From: Telopea speciosissima
Taxonomy: Eukaryota > Streptophyta > Magnoliopsida > Proteales > Proteaceae
Assembly (NCBI RefSeq): GCF_018873765.1
Contig: NC_057919.1
Coordinates: forward strand, 59,681,484 to 59,745,483
Direction of reading: 5' to 3'
DNA: 64,000 nucleotides
A program made the position numbers and the translations under genes. Under the pieces are notes generated by a model. It was given only the letters and a program-made list of their open reading frames with translations, was not told the DNA's origin and did no database searches. Below, in pieces: positions 9,411 to 21,670 of the stretch (positions are counted from its first letter, which is position 1; every line of letters begins with the position of its first letter).

Positions 9411-11818
9411 CTCCCAGAATGGCGATTTGCAGAAGAAAAACGGAATAGAGAAAGCACACAACGCACAACACAGAGATTTACGTGGTTCACCCCTAAGGTG
9501 GGAAGCTACATCCATGGCCGAGCAATAAAACAGATTTCACTATTTTTCTGGAAAATGTTACAAACCCTCTTGACCCCATCTCAAAGAGATATGAACATTA
9601 TATAGGGAAGCCCTAACCCTAGAAAGTAAAAAAGTGCCCTTGGCCCAAAATTGCCAAAAAAACAGGGCCGGACCAAAACATAACATATGGCTCAAAAGTT
9701 TCTAGGCCGAAAAAGCCCTCCGAAGATCTCAACCGCACTTTCTGGCCAAAATCAGGCTTCACCAACAACAGATTGATCGTAACTGCCATCTGAGATGATG
9801 ATTAGTTTGGCTTCAATTTGCAGATTTAGATAGAAATCCATTGGGGTCAAATAATTGATGGCTGCTGCTGGTTCTTTCTGAGCTGCTCAATATTGCTGAT
9901 ATATGAGTCTTAATATGCTTTACATGTAAAATATGGCTTTTGGGGTGTAAGATCTGAATGGGTTTGTGCCCGAAAGGATCACTGCATGTACCACTTACAA
10001 TGACATATAGCCCTAAAGGCTTGAATCAAGTGTGTTTTGTAGTGATTAAGGTTATTAAACCTGGAATCAGGTTCCAAATCCAGTCGATTCTGATTTGGCC
10101 AGAATTGATCGGAATCAGTCTGAACCCTAGAAACCAGTATGGATTGGCCGCTCTGGATCGGCTGGAATCGGGATTGGCTTTCTGGGTGTTGGATCCAAAT
10201 TCGGTTGTTAAATATCTACTTGAATTCGCAACTAAATTTCTTTGAATTGGAAAGAAAATAAAGATTACATCTGAAAAGTATAATGTTAAAAGTTGGTATG
10301 TTACATAATCATGATTATAAATTTCCCCCTCCCCCCTCTCCCCTTTTCAAACCAATTTCACTTTTCTTCATTTCCTCTTTACTTGCAACCAGATGGAGTT
10401 GTAATGGCAGTCTTGAAGTATCTTTCTTTACCATCTTAACCTGCTCATAGCTACATATGGCTCTTGGTTTGCTTTCTGGAATCTGGACCTAATTTATTGA
10501 TGATTCAACCCAAATCTTTTTAGATTTACATCAGCTACCATGGCTTTTGCTAGCGTTTGGGGTCAGGAGACCCATAAACCTAACTCAAATGAAAACTGAA
10601 TTTGTTTTTTTGTGTTAACCTGTCTTACTGACCATTTAAAATTCTCAATAATTAATCTAGAACTTACAAAACATAAGAACTGAAAGTTTTTCCAGAGAAA
10701 CTACCACCAGTATAGTATAATGGACAAACAGCTTTACTGTTTTTTTGGAAGAAAGTAGTCATTAGGATTCAAAAATGAACAACCGTTCAGGGTCGAACTA
10801 GAATTAAACATAAGTCGAAATACATATTGTTTCGAAGGTCTCGACGAGTCCAACACAATACATCGTCCTTGGTGGTGATGCATCCGCTTTTTAGGCCATC
10901 CGGGCTCCTTTTGAGGTGGAAACGGCCCTCCAAAGATCCTTTGAACCACTTTCTGGACCGAAATCAAGCTTCACCAATAACAATTTGCTCCACCTTACAA
11001 AAGTTTATTCTATTTTTGTTTTGGTAGAAAGAAATTCTATTTAGATAAAATATAAATGTTATTCAAGATTTCAAAAACATTTAGATTTAAAAACCAAGGA
11101 ATGGAATATGACCATGTCTTATATGTTATAGACGAGACATTCCGAATTAAAGAACGAACACAATCATTAACATCCCTAAAAATGAACCTGAAAGACCTGC
11201 TAGAATACGTTAAATGTATCCTTCTCACTTGATAGAACCACTACAGACATTGGGGCGTCAGACTTGATAATCATATTCGTCATACTAAAATGACCACAGA
11301 TGACAAACATAAGAGCAGTCAAATTAGACAGAAATTCAAAATTCCTCCTTTTGTCTGGTTTAATCACTATTTCAAAAATCAAAATCGGATTAGTCAAAGT
11401 AGTTGATGCCATGATGGATTTCAATTCTGAACGTTCCAGCAGTCAAATTAGTTGATTTCATGACGGATTAGTCAAAATTCCTCCTTTTGTTAGGATTCTA
11501 AGGTTTTGGTACTGGATTTTTGGGTTTTCAGATCTAGAGGCCAGATTCTAGGATTTTTGATATCCATCCAGCCGATTATAGTGTTTTGTCAATTCTCATT
11601 GATTCTGGTTTGTTCTGGATTGGACTTGGACCGATTCAACCCCAATTTCGAGTTTAAAATTCTTTGTTTAATTCACAAGAGATTGCTATAATGACTTTCA
11701 TGAAATTAAAATTAAATAATTTCTAATTTTTCTTTGGGAAAAGTATGTTGTCGAGTCATGTGCAGTCTACGGCCAGATACAACCCCCCTGAAATGACCGT
11801 TCCAACCCTTGTAAAATG
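9411..11818. other. Intergenic DNA with LTR-like fragments
   Basis: Positions 9470-9510 carry the common plant LTR-retroelement phrase AGAGATTTACGTGGTTCACC followed by a CATCCATGG block. Sequence at 9725-9775 (CTTTCTGGCCAAAATCAGGC, CTTCACCAACAACA) recurs, diverged, at 10944-10985, so two pieces of one repeat family are present. No open coding domain was recognised. GATTCGG-type decayed repeats lie at 10.05-10.2 and 11.5-11.65 kb. Confidence 0.5.
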
Positions 11819-11834
11819 AAAAATCCCCCTAGTC

Positions 11835-11992
11835 CCCCCAAGGGGTCAGCTCAGTTGGCAAAAGACCTACTCCTCAAATAAGAAGTCATGATTTCAAATC
11901 ACCTTGGGGCCTATCCCCATCCGCTACCCCCCCCCCTCCCCCCTCCCCCCTCCCATCCCTATTAAAGCTCTCCAATTCAAAAAAAAAAAAAA
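11835..11992 (+). mobile_element. tRNA-derived SINE with poly(A) tail and TSD
   Basis: The head AAGGGGTCAGCTCAGTTGGC matches a tRNA-like box A; a degraded box B (CATGATTTCAAATCACC) follows at the right distance. After a C-rich stretch it ends in about 18 A. The flanks are a target-site duplication: AAAATCCCCCTAGTC left of the head and AAAATCCCCCTAATC after the A-run (one mismatch). Polymerase III head, A-tail and TSD together make a SINE secure; the family name is not known. Confidence 0.8.
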
Positions 11993-12007
11993 AAAATCCC
12001 CCTAATC

Positions 12008-12989
12008 GATGTTACTGTGCGTCCTCTCAGGGGCCACGTTCTTCTTCCCTTTGCCTATAATGAGAAAGATCGAAAATATGGAACAAAGGCTAGAGACCAA
12101 GGTCTAAAAAAAAAAAACTAGGAATCGAATTGTTCATTGCTGATTTTGATCTGAATCAGCTGGAAACGAAGTAGAAATTGATTGGAATCGACTGTATTGT
12201 TCACAATTGAATCCGATTCCCAATTCTTAAAACCTTGCTAGAAACCCCACTGAAATTAACCTGAACAACCCCCATTGTAATCCAACAAACAAGAGGCCAA
12301 AGATAAAAATTGGGGGCTCCTCTATGACACACAAACATCCTCTCATCACTTAGGGAGGACATGCTAATACTTGTGAATTTGTACAGCTTTGGCCTCAATA
12401 TCATTTGGTAAACCCACCTACTTTTCCTTTATGTGAAATGAGACTTATAGCTGATCAGATCCCAATTACGATTATTATTCTCTCCAATTAGATCGGACCG
12501 TTGGATGCGGTAGTTGCCAGGTGTAGGCATCTTCACGTAACATTGCCGCACTGCCACACTTTAAAAAATTGAAGAGAATAATTTTCCACCTTTTTGAGGG
12601 GTTTCCTAAACCAAACCCACTGAGACATCTCCTATCACTTATGGTTTTATAGTTCTTCCTAGAGATTCATTCCTGTTTAAGTAGGACAAAACTCACATAA
12701 AACTCTCAACCAAACAGTCCCCAAGGTCCAAAACCATGGGTAGTTCCTATATATTTAGTCCCACATCGGTTTCTAAAAGAAACAATTCTTTTTTATATAA
12801 CAGTTTGGACGAACAAATTTTGTGTTCGTTGAAAGGAGAGACGGTTGGCATCTCCCCTGACAGGGACGGGAACAGCTTTCGGGCTTTCTTGTTACTACAT
12901 CCGGTTAAGGCTACCCACTTCGGTGGATCTTTACCCAAATTTTTTTCACATATTTTTCCTTTGCCCTCTTATCTCTCTGTTTTATTTTT
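12008..12989. other. Intergenic DNA, nothing recognised
   Basis: No gene, RNA or bordered element recognised. Short stretches (12240-12370) recur, diverged, at 16240-16400, next to the ALKBH10 3' end, indicating a dispersed repeat. Confidence 0.45.
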
Positions 12990-13795
12990 GGAAAAATCAG
13001 CTACTTTTGACTTTTATTTACAAAGCTGTCCTCTCTATGTTTGAGTTAACAAAAATAGACAAAAACAAGTCAAGGTTTACAAAATTGGACAAAATAGTGC
13101 CTCTCCTTTCCAAAATTACTCTTTTAGACATTTTTACCCCTGCCATTGCCTTCTTGCCTAGGCATCCTGTGTTCCTTGCAACCCACCCCTGTCCCCGCCA
13201 CCGCCATTCTCTGCTATCCAAACCCGCCCCTCCCTTCCCTTCCTTGTGATTACGCAGGATGCCTGGGCGAGAAGGCAATGGTAGGGGTAAAAATTAGACA
13301 TTTTTACCCCTGCCATTGCCTTCTCACCCAAGCATCCTGCGTTCCATGCAACCCACCCCTGTCCCTGCCACCGCCATTCTCTGCTACCCAAACCCGCCCC
13401 TCCCTTCCCTTCCTTGTGATTACGCAGGATGCCTGGGCGAGAAGGCAATGGCAAAGGTAAAAATGTCTAAAAAATTAAGTTAGGGTTTTTACCCCTGCCA
13501 TTGCCTTTTCGCCCAAGCATCCTGCGTTCCCTGCAACCCACCCCTGTCCCTGCCACCGCCATTCTCTGCTACCCGAACCTGCCCCTCCCTTCCCTTCCTT
13601 GTGATTACGCAGGATGCCTGGGCGAGAAGGCAATGGCAGAGGTAAAAATGTCTAAAAAATTAAGTTAGGGAGGGAGAGACACTATTTTGTCCAGTTTTGT
13701 AAACTTCAACTTGTTTTTGTCTATTTTTGTTAACTCAAACATAGAGTAGACAGTTTTGTAAATGAAAACCCAAAAATAGCTAATCATGTAAATTT
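12990..13795. mobile_element. Large foldback element with triplicated core
   Basis: Outer arms of about 120 bp (12990-13110 and 13672-13795) are inverted copies; both contain TATGTTTGAGTTAACAAAAA and AGACAAAAACAAGT. Between them lie three head-to-tail units (13131-13295, 13301-13465, 13486-13648). Each unit starts TTTTTACCCCTGCCATTGCC and ends with the complementary GGCAATGG..GGTAAAAA, so each unit is itself a foldback. No coding capacity is supported; the proline-rich open frames are low-complexity by-products. No convincing TSD was identified. Confidence 0.8.
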
Positions 13796-15515
13796 CCCTT
13801 TTTTTTGTCCCCTGTGGTTTCATTTCTGCGAATATCTACAAAGCTAGATAGATATATGGAATTTTGGAAAGAAAAAAAACCAAAATGAATTTAAGACTAA
13901 TTTTATAATAATTTATAAGAGATGTAAAAGTGGATATGGAAATGCCTACCCTGCTGATTTTGTGGATTTTGTGAGCCTATTCAACCTGTTTACCCAAAAA
14001 AAATGATCCTTTTGAACCTTAAAACCTAACTAGCAATCAAAAAAATAAATTTTCTTGTAAGGAAGAAGATTCTTTAAGTAAATGACATAGAGAAGAAACA
14101 CACTACTAATGAGATGCACTGGAATTATTTAATACATAGGAGGGCAGCAAGGTAATTTTATGAGAAGAAAGATAGAGATATGATGTTATTTATCATACTC
14201 TCCTCCTGTAGCTCAGCGAACCTTTTCCCGATTTTTTAGGGTTTTTAATCCCCAAGGATCTCATGTGACTTGGTCTTATCATCGTTCAAAAATTATATTC
14301 AGATTGGTCAAATTGACCTATTTGGATCAGAATCGATCATGACCAATCCTGATTTTGGTCGATTTGACATGACCTATTCTAGGTCCAAAACTTTAGAAGT
14401 TAGAATGCTGAGTTTTCAGATCTGAGGGCTGATTCTAGAGTTCTTTTTTCAGGACTAATTCACTACAATCCCCAATTCTGTGTTGTTAATCCTCGACTCT
14501 GATAGATCAGTGACTAATAAGTGTGGGTGTTTCTAAGAGGTTAACAAAGCTCCTATTTAAGTAATGACAACCATTGAACCTATTAAAAAAAAACACAAGG
14601 CTCTTGTATAAGTGAACTGTAATTGTTAACATAGTCGTAAAGTGATTCTCAAAGGACTTTACCGACTTAGAAGGAATATATTTGGTTAGATGCCAAATTT
14701 TTAATTGTATTGTCCACATCTCCCTTCATTCATGTGTTATATTTTAGTTAACGGGTCATTTTATTGATACTCTCAAGGTGTCAAATAATTTGTAATCTTC
14801 TTTTTTTTTTTTTTATATATATATTTTTTAATATTTTTTTGTCTTTCTAGTATTTCACACATGTTTTTTTCTTTCTAATGAGGATAATTATTATTATTTT
14901 ACATGTGTTGACAATGACACCCTTTGATAATGATGTGTTCACTTTCAAATTATCTTGAAAACCCTTTAATACCCTTAAATTAAAAGCTTTTGAGAATAAG
15001 AAAATCAACAATTAAAAGAAGGTGTTAAGTTCTGAAGTTCTAAATACACCTATATAGAAGTGTTATTCAAATGTCTCTCCTGTTAGTTAAAATCATTTCA
15101 CCTGATGTAATTTGAAAGTATAGGGAAAAGATTCAATGCATAGTGTGCTATAAATTGAGTTTGACGTTGAAACTTAATAAGTGACCGATTCACATGGTCA
15201 TCAATCTATTCAATTAATTATCGTGTGAGTTTAAGTCAGTTGTATGCTGGTTTGAGTGACAAAAATATATATACGGAAAAAAGAACGATGCATGGTCGTA
15301 TGGCCCTTGCGTCCAAACATAGGGGTGTACAAAATTACCGGCTCACCCCCCCCTCCATAAAATCAAAATTCCCATCCATGTTGATGCCACTGCGTGTGCT
15401 CTCATTGGTCCCTACGTTGGTGCAAGGGCGACATGAGTAGGCAGCGATCTCATGCTCTATATGTATATATAAAGAAAAAAAAAAAAAACTAAATGTTAAG
15501 GCATATTGTTGAGAT
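13796..15515. other. AT-rich intergenic DNA
   Basis: No gene recognised. A decayed GATTCTG-type repeat lies at 14280-14480. A ~150-bp dispersed repeat at 15290-15440 (TAGGGGTGTACAAAATTACC ... CTACGTTGGTGCAAGG) has a second copy at 22780-22915. Confidence 0.5.
15290..15440. repeat. Dispersed repeat, copy 1 (second copy 22780-22915)
   Basis: Both copies share, in order, GTGTRC-AAATTAC, GGCTCAC, CCATTCATG/CCATCCATG-TTGATG and CATTGGTCC-TACGTTGGTGCAAGG. Class unknown. Confidence 0.7.
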
Positions 15516-15991
15516 CATAGTTGAAAATCAGGTTTTGACTCGGGAGAATCACCCAAGTCGAGTCAAAAGTTTAGAAAACCTAGTCAGGAGTCATGTAGAC
15601 TCAACCAAGGTAAAAAATGACAAGACTAGATTATGAATCGTCAGAGTCAAAATAGGACTAGGCATTTTTACCGAGTCACTATAAACTCGACAAGTCAAAT
15701 AATTTTTTAAAATACTATTACACTAGTTCATTACTTTTAATGTTCACTTATATTATTGAACATATTTGCTGTGGTATAAACTCAAAATTCAATGATACAT
15801 GATTTCCCCCTCCCCCCCCTTTTCTTTTATATTTTTTCACATTTTACATTTTTTTTTGTTTTTTTATTATTAATTTACACATTATTAAAAAATTAAAAAA
15901 CGTTACGGGCACAGAATAGGTTTGACCAGGCCGAGTCACCAAGTTGTTCCGAAAGACGAATCAACTCAGAAAACCTGGTTTTCAAACTATG
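15516..15991. mobile_element. 476-bp terminal-inverted-repeat MITE
   Basis: The ends are inverted: CATAGTTGAAAATCAGGTTT at left and the complement CATAGTTTGAAAACCAGGTT at right. The flanks TGTTGAGAT (15507-15515) and GTTTGAGAT (15992-16000) agree at 7 of 9 positions and suggest an aged TSD. The interior is rich in GAGTC/GACTC words and codes for nothing recognisable. Confidence 0.65.
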
Positions 15992-16471
15992 GTTTGAGAT
16001 AAGACATGGAATTCGACATGCTAGCTCACCGGCATCGTGTTGACTCCCTGCCCATACAAAGAAAGAAAAAAGCTCCAAACAACATAATTTATACAAAATT
16101 CCTCCCCTTGCCAGGTTAATTCACAAGACACTCTACCATGATCACCTTCATGAAACTAAAACTAAATGATCTCTAAACTTCCTCAAACGAAATAAGGCCC
16201 AAAAGAAGGAAAGAAAGGCTACAGACCCCCTACTGGAATGGAAATGCACCTGCACAGCCCCCATTTTAATCCAAAGATAAAAGGTGGGCTTCCTCTTTGG
16301 CATACAAAGCTCCTCTCCACACTTGGGGAGGACAAATAAATACTTCTCTTGATTTTGTACACAGCTTTGGCCTTAACATCATCTGATAAACCAACCTACT
16401 CTTCTTGTTTGTGAGATGTACCGAAAACCCAAATCAGAGCTAAAAAACCAAAGGTAGCAAGCTAAAGTGTT

Positions 16472-19400
16472 TCACTCTTTTGCACCTGGATCGGATATAG
16501 GCTCTCCTGCTTGTGTTTCTACTGGTGAAGGTAATGCAAGAAGCCTTCCCTTTTGAGCCCTTGGTGGAAGATGCCTTGCTGGTTTCTTGGGTCCCACAGT
16601 CCAAGGCAAGAATACACCTGTGCCGCCACGTGGGATCTTTCTGGGGTTCATGACCATGGGACGCACTGGGGCTAACATGACCAGTGGAGCACGGAGGACA
16701 CCCCATTTAGGAACCATATCCATGGCTTCTTGGTACCCATTGAAGGCATCACTTGGCATCGAATATGGTTGTGGCACTCCTGGTTGCCACAATGTCATGG
16801 CCTTAGTCAGGGGAGGGATGGTTGATGACCGCATTTGGTTGGTGTCTAGCCGAACCTTAGAGAATGTGATGCTCACCCTCTTGTTTGAAGATGCACATAT
16901 GACATGTCTTGCCATATCAGCACTGTTTCCTCTCATTATTAGAAGTGACCTGCAAATAATAGTTCATAACGATCAGTTTATCATCTATTGATCATCTTAA
17001 CAGGGTTTTAAAACTCAGATTGAATCGCCCTATTTGGATCCCAATTCTACTCTTTAAAACCCTGGTTGTAGGGGTAGGGGTAAGGAAATTTTCAGAAAAT
17101 CTGTTCAAGATCAAAGAAGGAAGACAGTATTGACAATCAGGGAATTTGAAGGTTGGGGGAAGGTTTTTCACATCAGCACCATGGACAAAGGAATTTGCAG
17201 AGTTTTCCAGATGCCTAAGGTGTGTATTTTATGCTAATGGGCTACCAAGTTTGTGTGATTTCACAGATTTAATGGATTTTGAATGCATACCCTTCTTTAA
17301 TTGAAAGCATGAGTGGACCCTTAAAATTGCCTTGGCGATCATTCATGAGAATACGTCCAAATGCCATGGTTGATTCAGAGAGAAGAAGTGTTGATGTGGG
17401 TTGGTCCAAATGTGGTGGTTTCAGATAAGGTTGAGAGTATTCCCCCTACACAAGAGAAGAAGAACATGAATAGATATTCTAGTTGCAACTTACATGAACC
17501 AAATCTCACCTGTAAGTAAGAAAACAGAGAAAGAAATCATTGAAAGAAGATACCTACCTCATCAAAGAAATTAATAATGCAGCAGTTGGGTTTTCTACTC
17601 TCTGGTATCAGATGCCACTGAACCAAGTGATCAATAATTGCTTGGAGAACTGGTGGAATTGGTTCGATATTACCTACGAACAGACAAGGTACTGTCTAAC
17701 AAGACCTTCTAGAACAGGAATACAGGATGGATAAATATTATCAAAAAAACAGAACAGAATTTTTTGGTTTCTGAGGAACAAAATAAACCAATAAACTACA
17801 AATTCATGGAAGCAAAACAAAAGTATAAACTATGATGGTTTTAATCTTACTCCTTTGAGATTTGCTATTTGTTTCATCTTTAATCTGTCCAAAAATTGGA
17901 ACCCCAAGCTGTATTAGCTCTCTCTTGTTCCCCTTCAACTGCTTGTTGAATAAAATAAAAGTTTCTCCTATATTTACCATAAGATTCAGTTAGATATTTT
18001 GGAAACATAATCTAAAATTGACTCATGCATCATTTTGAAGATAGAATATCAAACAGTTTGATGCAATGCAGCTAAGATTACCAAAACAAACTTAATCCCA
18101 ACCAATGTCAGGTAATCCTCAATTAAGGGTCTCTACAATGTGAACATATCAATTGAGAAAGAGAACCCACCTGAGAGCTCTCCATTTCGACCAGCGAGGC
18201 GGAGTTGATTTACAAAGGAATTGAGCTTGGAGAGTTCAGAGTCTGTGAAGATGTCCTCATACATTTTTAGACCTTTCACCACATTGACCTGACAAGCACA
18301 CAATCAATAGTTGAGAGAAACATAATTCTGGATACTCTTATTTTTCATATTTCTTCTCAACAGTAAAGAGTTTATGATGAACAGAAAATAAAATGGAACA
18401 ATGGAACTTGCCATATGTCCCTTCACATGCTCCTTGGCTACAAAACCTTTAGTTGTCTTGATCTGGGCTCGACGATTCTCACAGTCTTTATGGTTTGAAC
18501 AAATTTGTGTGCTCTCCACAGGGAGCTGCTCTTCTTGAGATCCTAACCAAGAAAAACATAAAAACCAATGTTCATAATAGCAAAAGAAAACAATTCACAG
18601 AATCTGGTAGAAGATCTTTCAGAATGTCAAGTGTCCTCTGTTTCACTGTCCTGCTTTGAAGAGAGTGCCGAGTAGACTCAGGTAATTTGGAATTTTTTTT
18701 TTTTTTTTTTTGGATAAAAAACCTCAGGTAATTTGGACGGGTCACCGAGTTTAAAAAAAAAATTAATCGTTACAGAGACTTGAGACAAAATTTTCTTTTT
18801 TGGGTACATAAACGTGTTAGAAAAGTCAATACTGATGACAAATGTCACGGGCTTATTGGGATCAGACGGCTGGAATTGAACGCCGTTCATAATAAATGAT
18901 CTCGTACATCTCAACATAGGAAGCTAAATTATGACATTCACAACTTCCCAAAAATAACTGTAATACCTCGAAGTGCTCAAATCCACACAAGCCACAGGGA
19001 AATATTTAATGATTTTTTTGGGGTCCAATATTCAATAAAATTTCTGAAAAAATAATAATTAAATCAGAAAAAATGATTAAAATATTATTTAAAAAATTAA
19101 ATAATAATAAAAGATGTTTAAAAAAATCATAAATTACACTCATGAGCAAGAAACAGAATCAGTCGTGAAAGACTCCGATCGTTCCGAATTCCGACCGGTT
19201 GATGATCATCATCTCTAATTTCGAGAATTTGAAATGCGAAATGAATTCAAGTTTTTTCGAGAAATTCTGCTTAAATTAGAAGGAAAAAAAGGGAAAAAAA
19301 TGTCTCGAAGAAGAGGAAATCCTGAATATTCCAGTGGATTTTTTTTTGTTTTGACTATCAAATATTAAATATTGGAGGTTAATTCGATCCAACGTCACCG

Positions 19401-20287
19401 AAATTTTATTTTTCTCATCGATTTATGCGTAAATTGCGGAAAAGAATTGAGACATTTGATTTGCAGTAATTACGCTCTGGATTTATAGTTGGAGCTTTGA
19501 AGAACAGCTAAAAGCATGGAAATCATATTTTAGGAAAAAAAAGGATGAGAAACAGAGTTATGCAGCTGTTTTTTAAGAGATCGTAGTTCGGAAATTGAGA
19601 AAATTGAAAGTATGGAAATGAAAATTCCTGATTTTTCTCCTAAAACTTGGTAGCTTACACTGATCTCGAATTCAGAGAGCAAATTAGTTGCAATTTTCTG
19701 TCATCTACTACTCAGAGCATCACAACATCAAAGTGTATGTACTTACCTGCTTCATCGTCAGCTTTAGGATCTGATTGAGCGTCAACGGATGAATCTTCTT
19801 CCACCACTTCATCAACACCTTCAACTTTGCTCTCCTCCTTCTTTTCATCTCCGGATTCTCCATTCGCGACCTGAACACTGTTTGCGCCTTTGCAAGTGTC
19901 CTCCTCTTGATGGAAAAAACCCTTAGCTCCTTCAATCTTCTTCTCTTCTCCTTCCTCTCTCATCTTCATTTTTTTAGCCGCAACCTTCCTAAGTTCCAAG
20001 GCAACATCGGCTATAGAGTAGTATTTCTGCATCTGAAGGATCGGGATCCAATTCAATCGTCTCCTATGAATCGCAGCAAACACCGATTCATACTCTGCTT
20101 CCTGTCCGTCAAATCCATCCAACTGAGTCAGGTGGTTGCAGAGCGCGTCGATGATGGCGTTGGCCGCAGCAAATTCTCCCCTAAACCATGCGATAATGGC
20201 GTCCCTTGCGAACGTCTCCGAAGGCATCTGCGGCTCCTGCATAGGCATAGCTGAAGCCATCTGAGCTCCATCGGCCGCCGTCGGCAT
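16472..20287 (-). CDS. ALKBH10B-like: ALKBH10-type 2OG/Fe(II) dioxygenase, plant m6A RNA demethylase family (7 exons, 551 aa)
   Basis: Exons on the - strand: 19747-20287, 18412-18542, 18171-18288, 17851-17967, 17558-17673, 17291-17445, 16472-16949. They sum to 1656 nt and join in frame at every junction to give 551 aa. Domains: an N-terminal helical block (DAIIAWFRGEFAAANAIIDA, about aa 28-47, and the NWIPILQMQKYYSIADV block); a charged linker (aa 105-225); the AlkB-like core (VNVVKGLKMYEDIFTDSE, ETFILFNKQLKGNKRELIQL, INFFDE-GEYSQPYLKPPHLD); and a Pro-rich tail with WQPGVPQPY. Putative Fe ligands are H353, D355 and H408; the 2OG-binding Arg is probably R417. Family members remove m6A from mRNA in nucleus and cytoplasm. 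Intron 2 starts GC rather than GT. All catalytic residues are kept, so it looks functional. ALKBH10A versus 10B cannot be told apart by eye. Confidence 0.93.
18692..18722 (-). mobile_element. Near-minimal poly(A) retroposon with 15-bp TSD in ALKBH10 intron 1
   Basis: A 31-bp insert consists of a T18 run followed by about eleven other bases (GGATAAAAAAC) on the + strand, i.e. a short tail ending in poly(A) on the - strand. It is flanked by perfect 15-bp repeats CTCAGGTAATTTGGA (18677-18691 and 18723-18737). This is the signature of target-primed reverse transcription that stopped almost at once. Confidence 0.75.
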
Positions 20288-20437
20288 CTTTAGCTGAGCT
20301 GGTTTGTCTTCTCTCCTCCTATACTATCGTTTCGTGTCGTCGAAATCTCGGATATCGGACGATACGTTTCAGATGGGTTTTCGTAGAGAGTGAGAAACAG
20401 ATCGAGAGCGAGAGAAACTGTGGAAGTTTTTAGGAGA

Positions 20438-20444
20438 TTATATA
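20438..20444 (-). promoter_or_regulatory. TATA box of the ALKBH10-like gene
   Basis: On the - strand the sequence TCTATATAATC lies about 150 bp upstream of the start codon. A start of transcription near 20408 would give a 5' UTR of about 120 nt that is rich in CTCTCG/CTCC, as is usual in plants. This is inferred from sequence only. Confidence 0.55.
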
Positions 20445-20599
20445 GAAAGCCCTGGGTTTTGGGGTTTGGGGAGTGGGGGTTAATGGTGAAGTGTAAGCCA
20501 GATACACAACCACGTGGCGAATTGAGAAGGAGGTTTGTTGGCTCGGAGCTCAGAAGGGAAGTTGGAGCAAGTGTTTGACGGGAAGCACTGGGTACGTGA

Positions 20600-21670
20600 A
20601 ATTACAAGAATAGCCTTCCTGATTTTGGAAGTCGTTAGAAATTTTTTGCACGTGGGGAAATTCGATTATATTGGACATTTATGGAGATGAGAGTCATTAG
20701 ATCAGATGGTTGAGAATAGAATAGGTAGACGTGGCTGTTGTAAGGCCTTTAGATTGATTTGTGTTTCTGATTCTCCAACCGATCGGGGCCTGACTCTGAT
20801 ATAAAATTAAGGACATTTGTCTTACAATACAATTTCCACTTTTCTATAAAGCTCCTAGCGTGGCTCACGAGTGTTGGGGACTGGTGAATAGGGCCCCCAC
20901 ACTCTCAACTTTTACGTTTCACCGTTTGATGATGGATTAAAAATCTCGGAGAGTGGATCATCAAAAAAAAAAAAACTCTTGGAGAGTGGAGTATCTCCAA
21001 ATCTCTATTTGTCCGGGAGCATGGCCTCTGCGCCAACACGAAGGCTGTAGAAGCATTAATAAAGATAGGATTTCCCCCTTTCATTGAGGGCATGGCGATC
21101 ATTTCATGGGACATGTGTCTAGACGTAAGAGCCACATTATTGAACAAACTCCTTTTTGTCTTTCTATTTAGAAGTCAATTCTACGGCACAACTTCCATGC
21201 CATTATGCGACTATGTCTCTAGAAGGAGTATCTTTGAGTATGGACTTTGGACTTTGGATTTTGGTTTAGTGTTTCAAAGTTTGAAATGGATAGGTGGATC
21301 AATGGGATTTGGATTGAAATCGGTCATGATCAATCTTAATTCTAGAAGTTTTGATCCCACCAATTCTAGGGTTTTTGGAATTTAACTGCTAGGCTTTTAG
21401 TATGAGGGGTTGATTCTAGGTTTTTTGGGGTTGATTATGGTTTGATTCCAATCCAATCCAACCACTCTAGGGCTTTTGAGATCAGGTCATTGGGTTTTTA
21501 AATATGAGGAGTCGATTCCAGTGTTTGTTGGGCTGATTCCATTTGATTCTGATCCAATTGATGCTAGGGTTTTTGGGTTTAAATCGTTGGGTTTTCAATT
21601 TTGAAGAGTCAATTCTATGGCTTTTGGGATTAGATCATTGGGTTTTCAAATTTAGGATTCTAAGATTGAG
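20600..21670. other. Intergenic DNA, decayed repeats
   Basis: No gene recognised. The block 21280-21660 is a decayed array of TTCTAGG-GTTTTTGGG and GATTCTGATCC words, also seen near 11.5 and 14.4 kb. Part of 20990-21130 (CTCTGCGC-CA-ACA...GCAGAAG-ATTAAT style) resembles 24415-24470. Confidence 0.45.

Noticed and set aside
13018-13460. Several 86-134-aa open frames
   Set aside because: They fall in the triplicated palindromic repeat and appear on both strands as mirror images.
16587-16991. 134-aa + strand open frame
   Set aside because: It is the antisense shadow of the last exon of the ALKBH10-like gene.
19907-20254. 115-aa + strand open frame
   Set aside because: Antisense to exon 1 of the ALKBH10-like gene.
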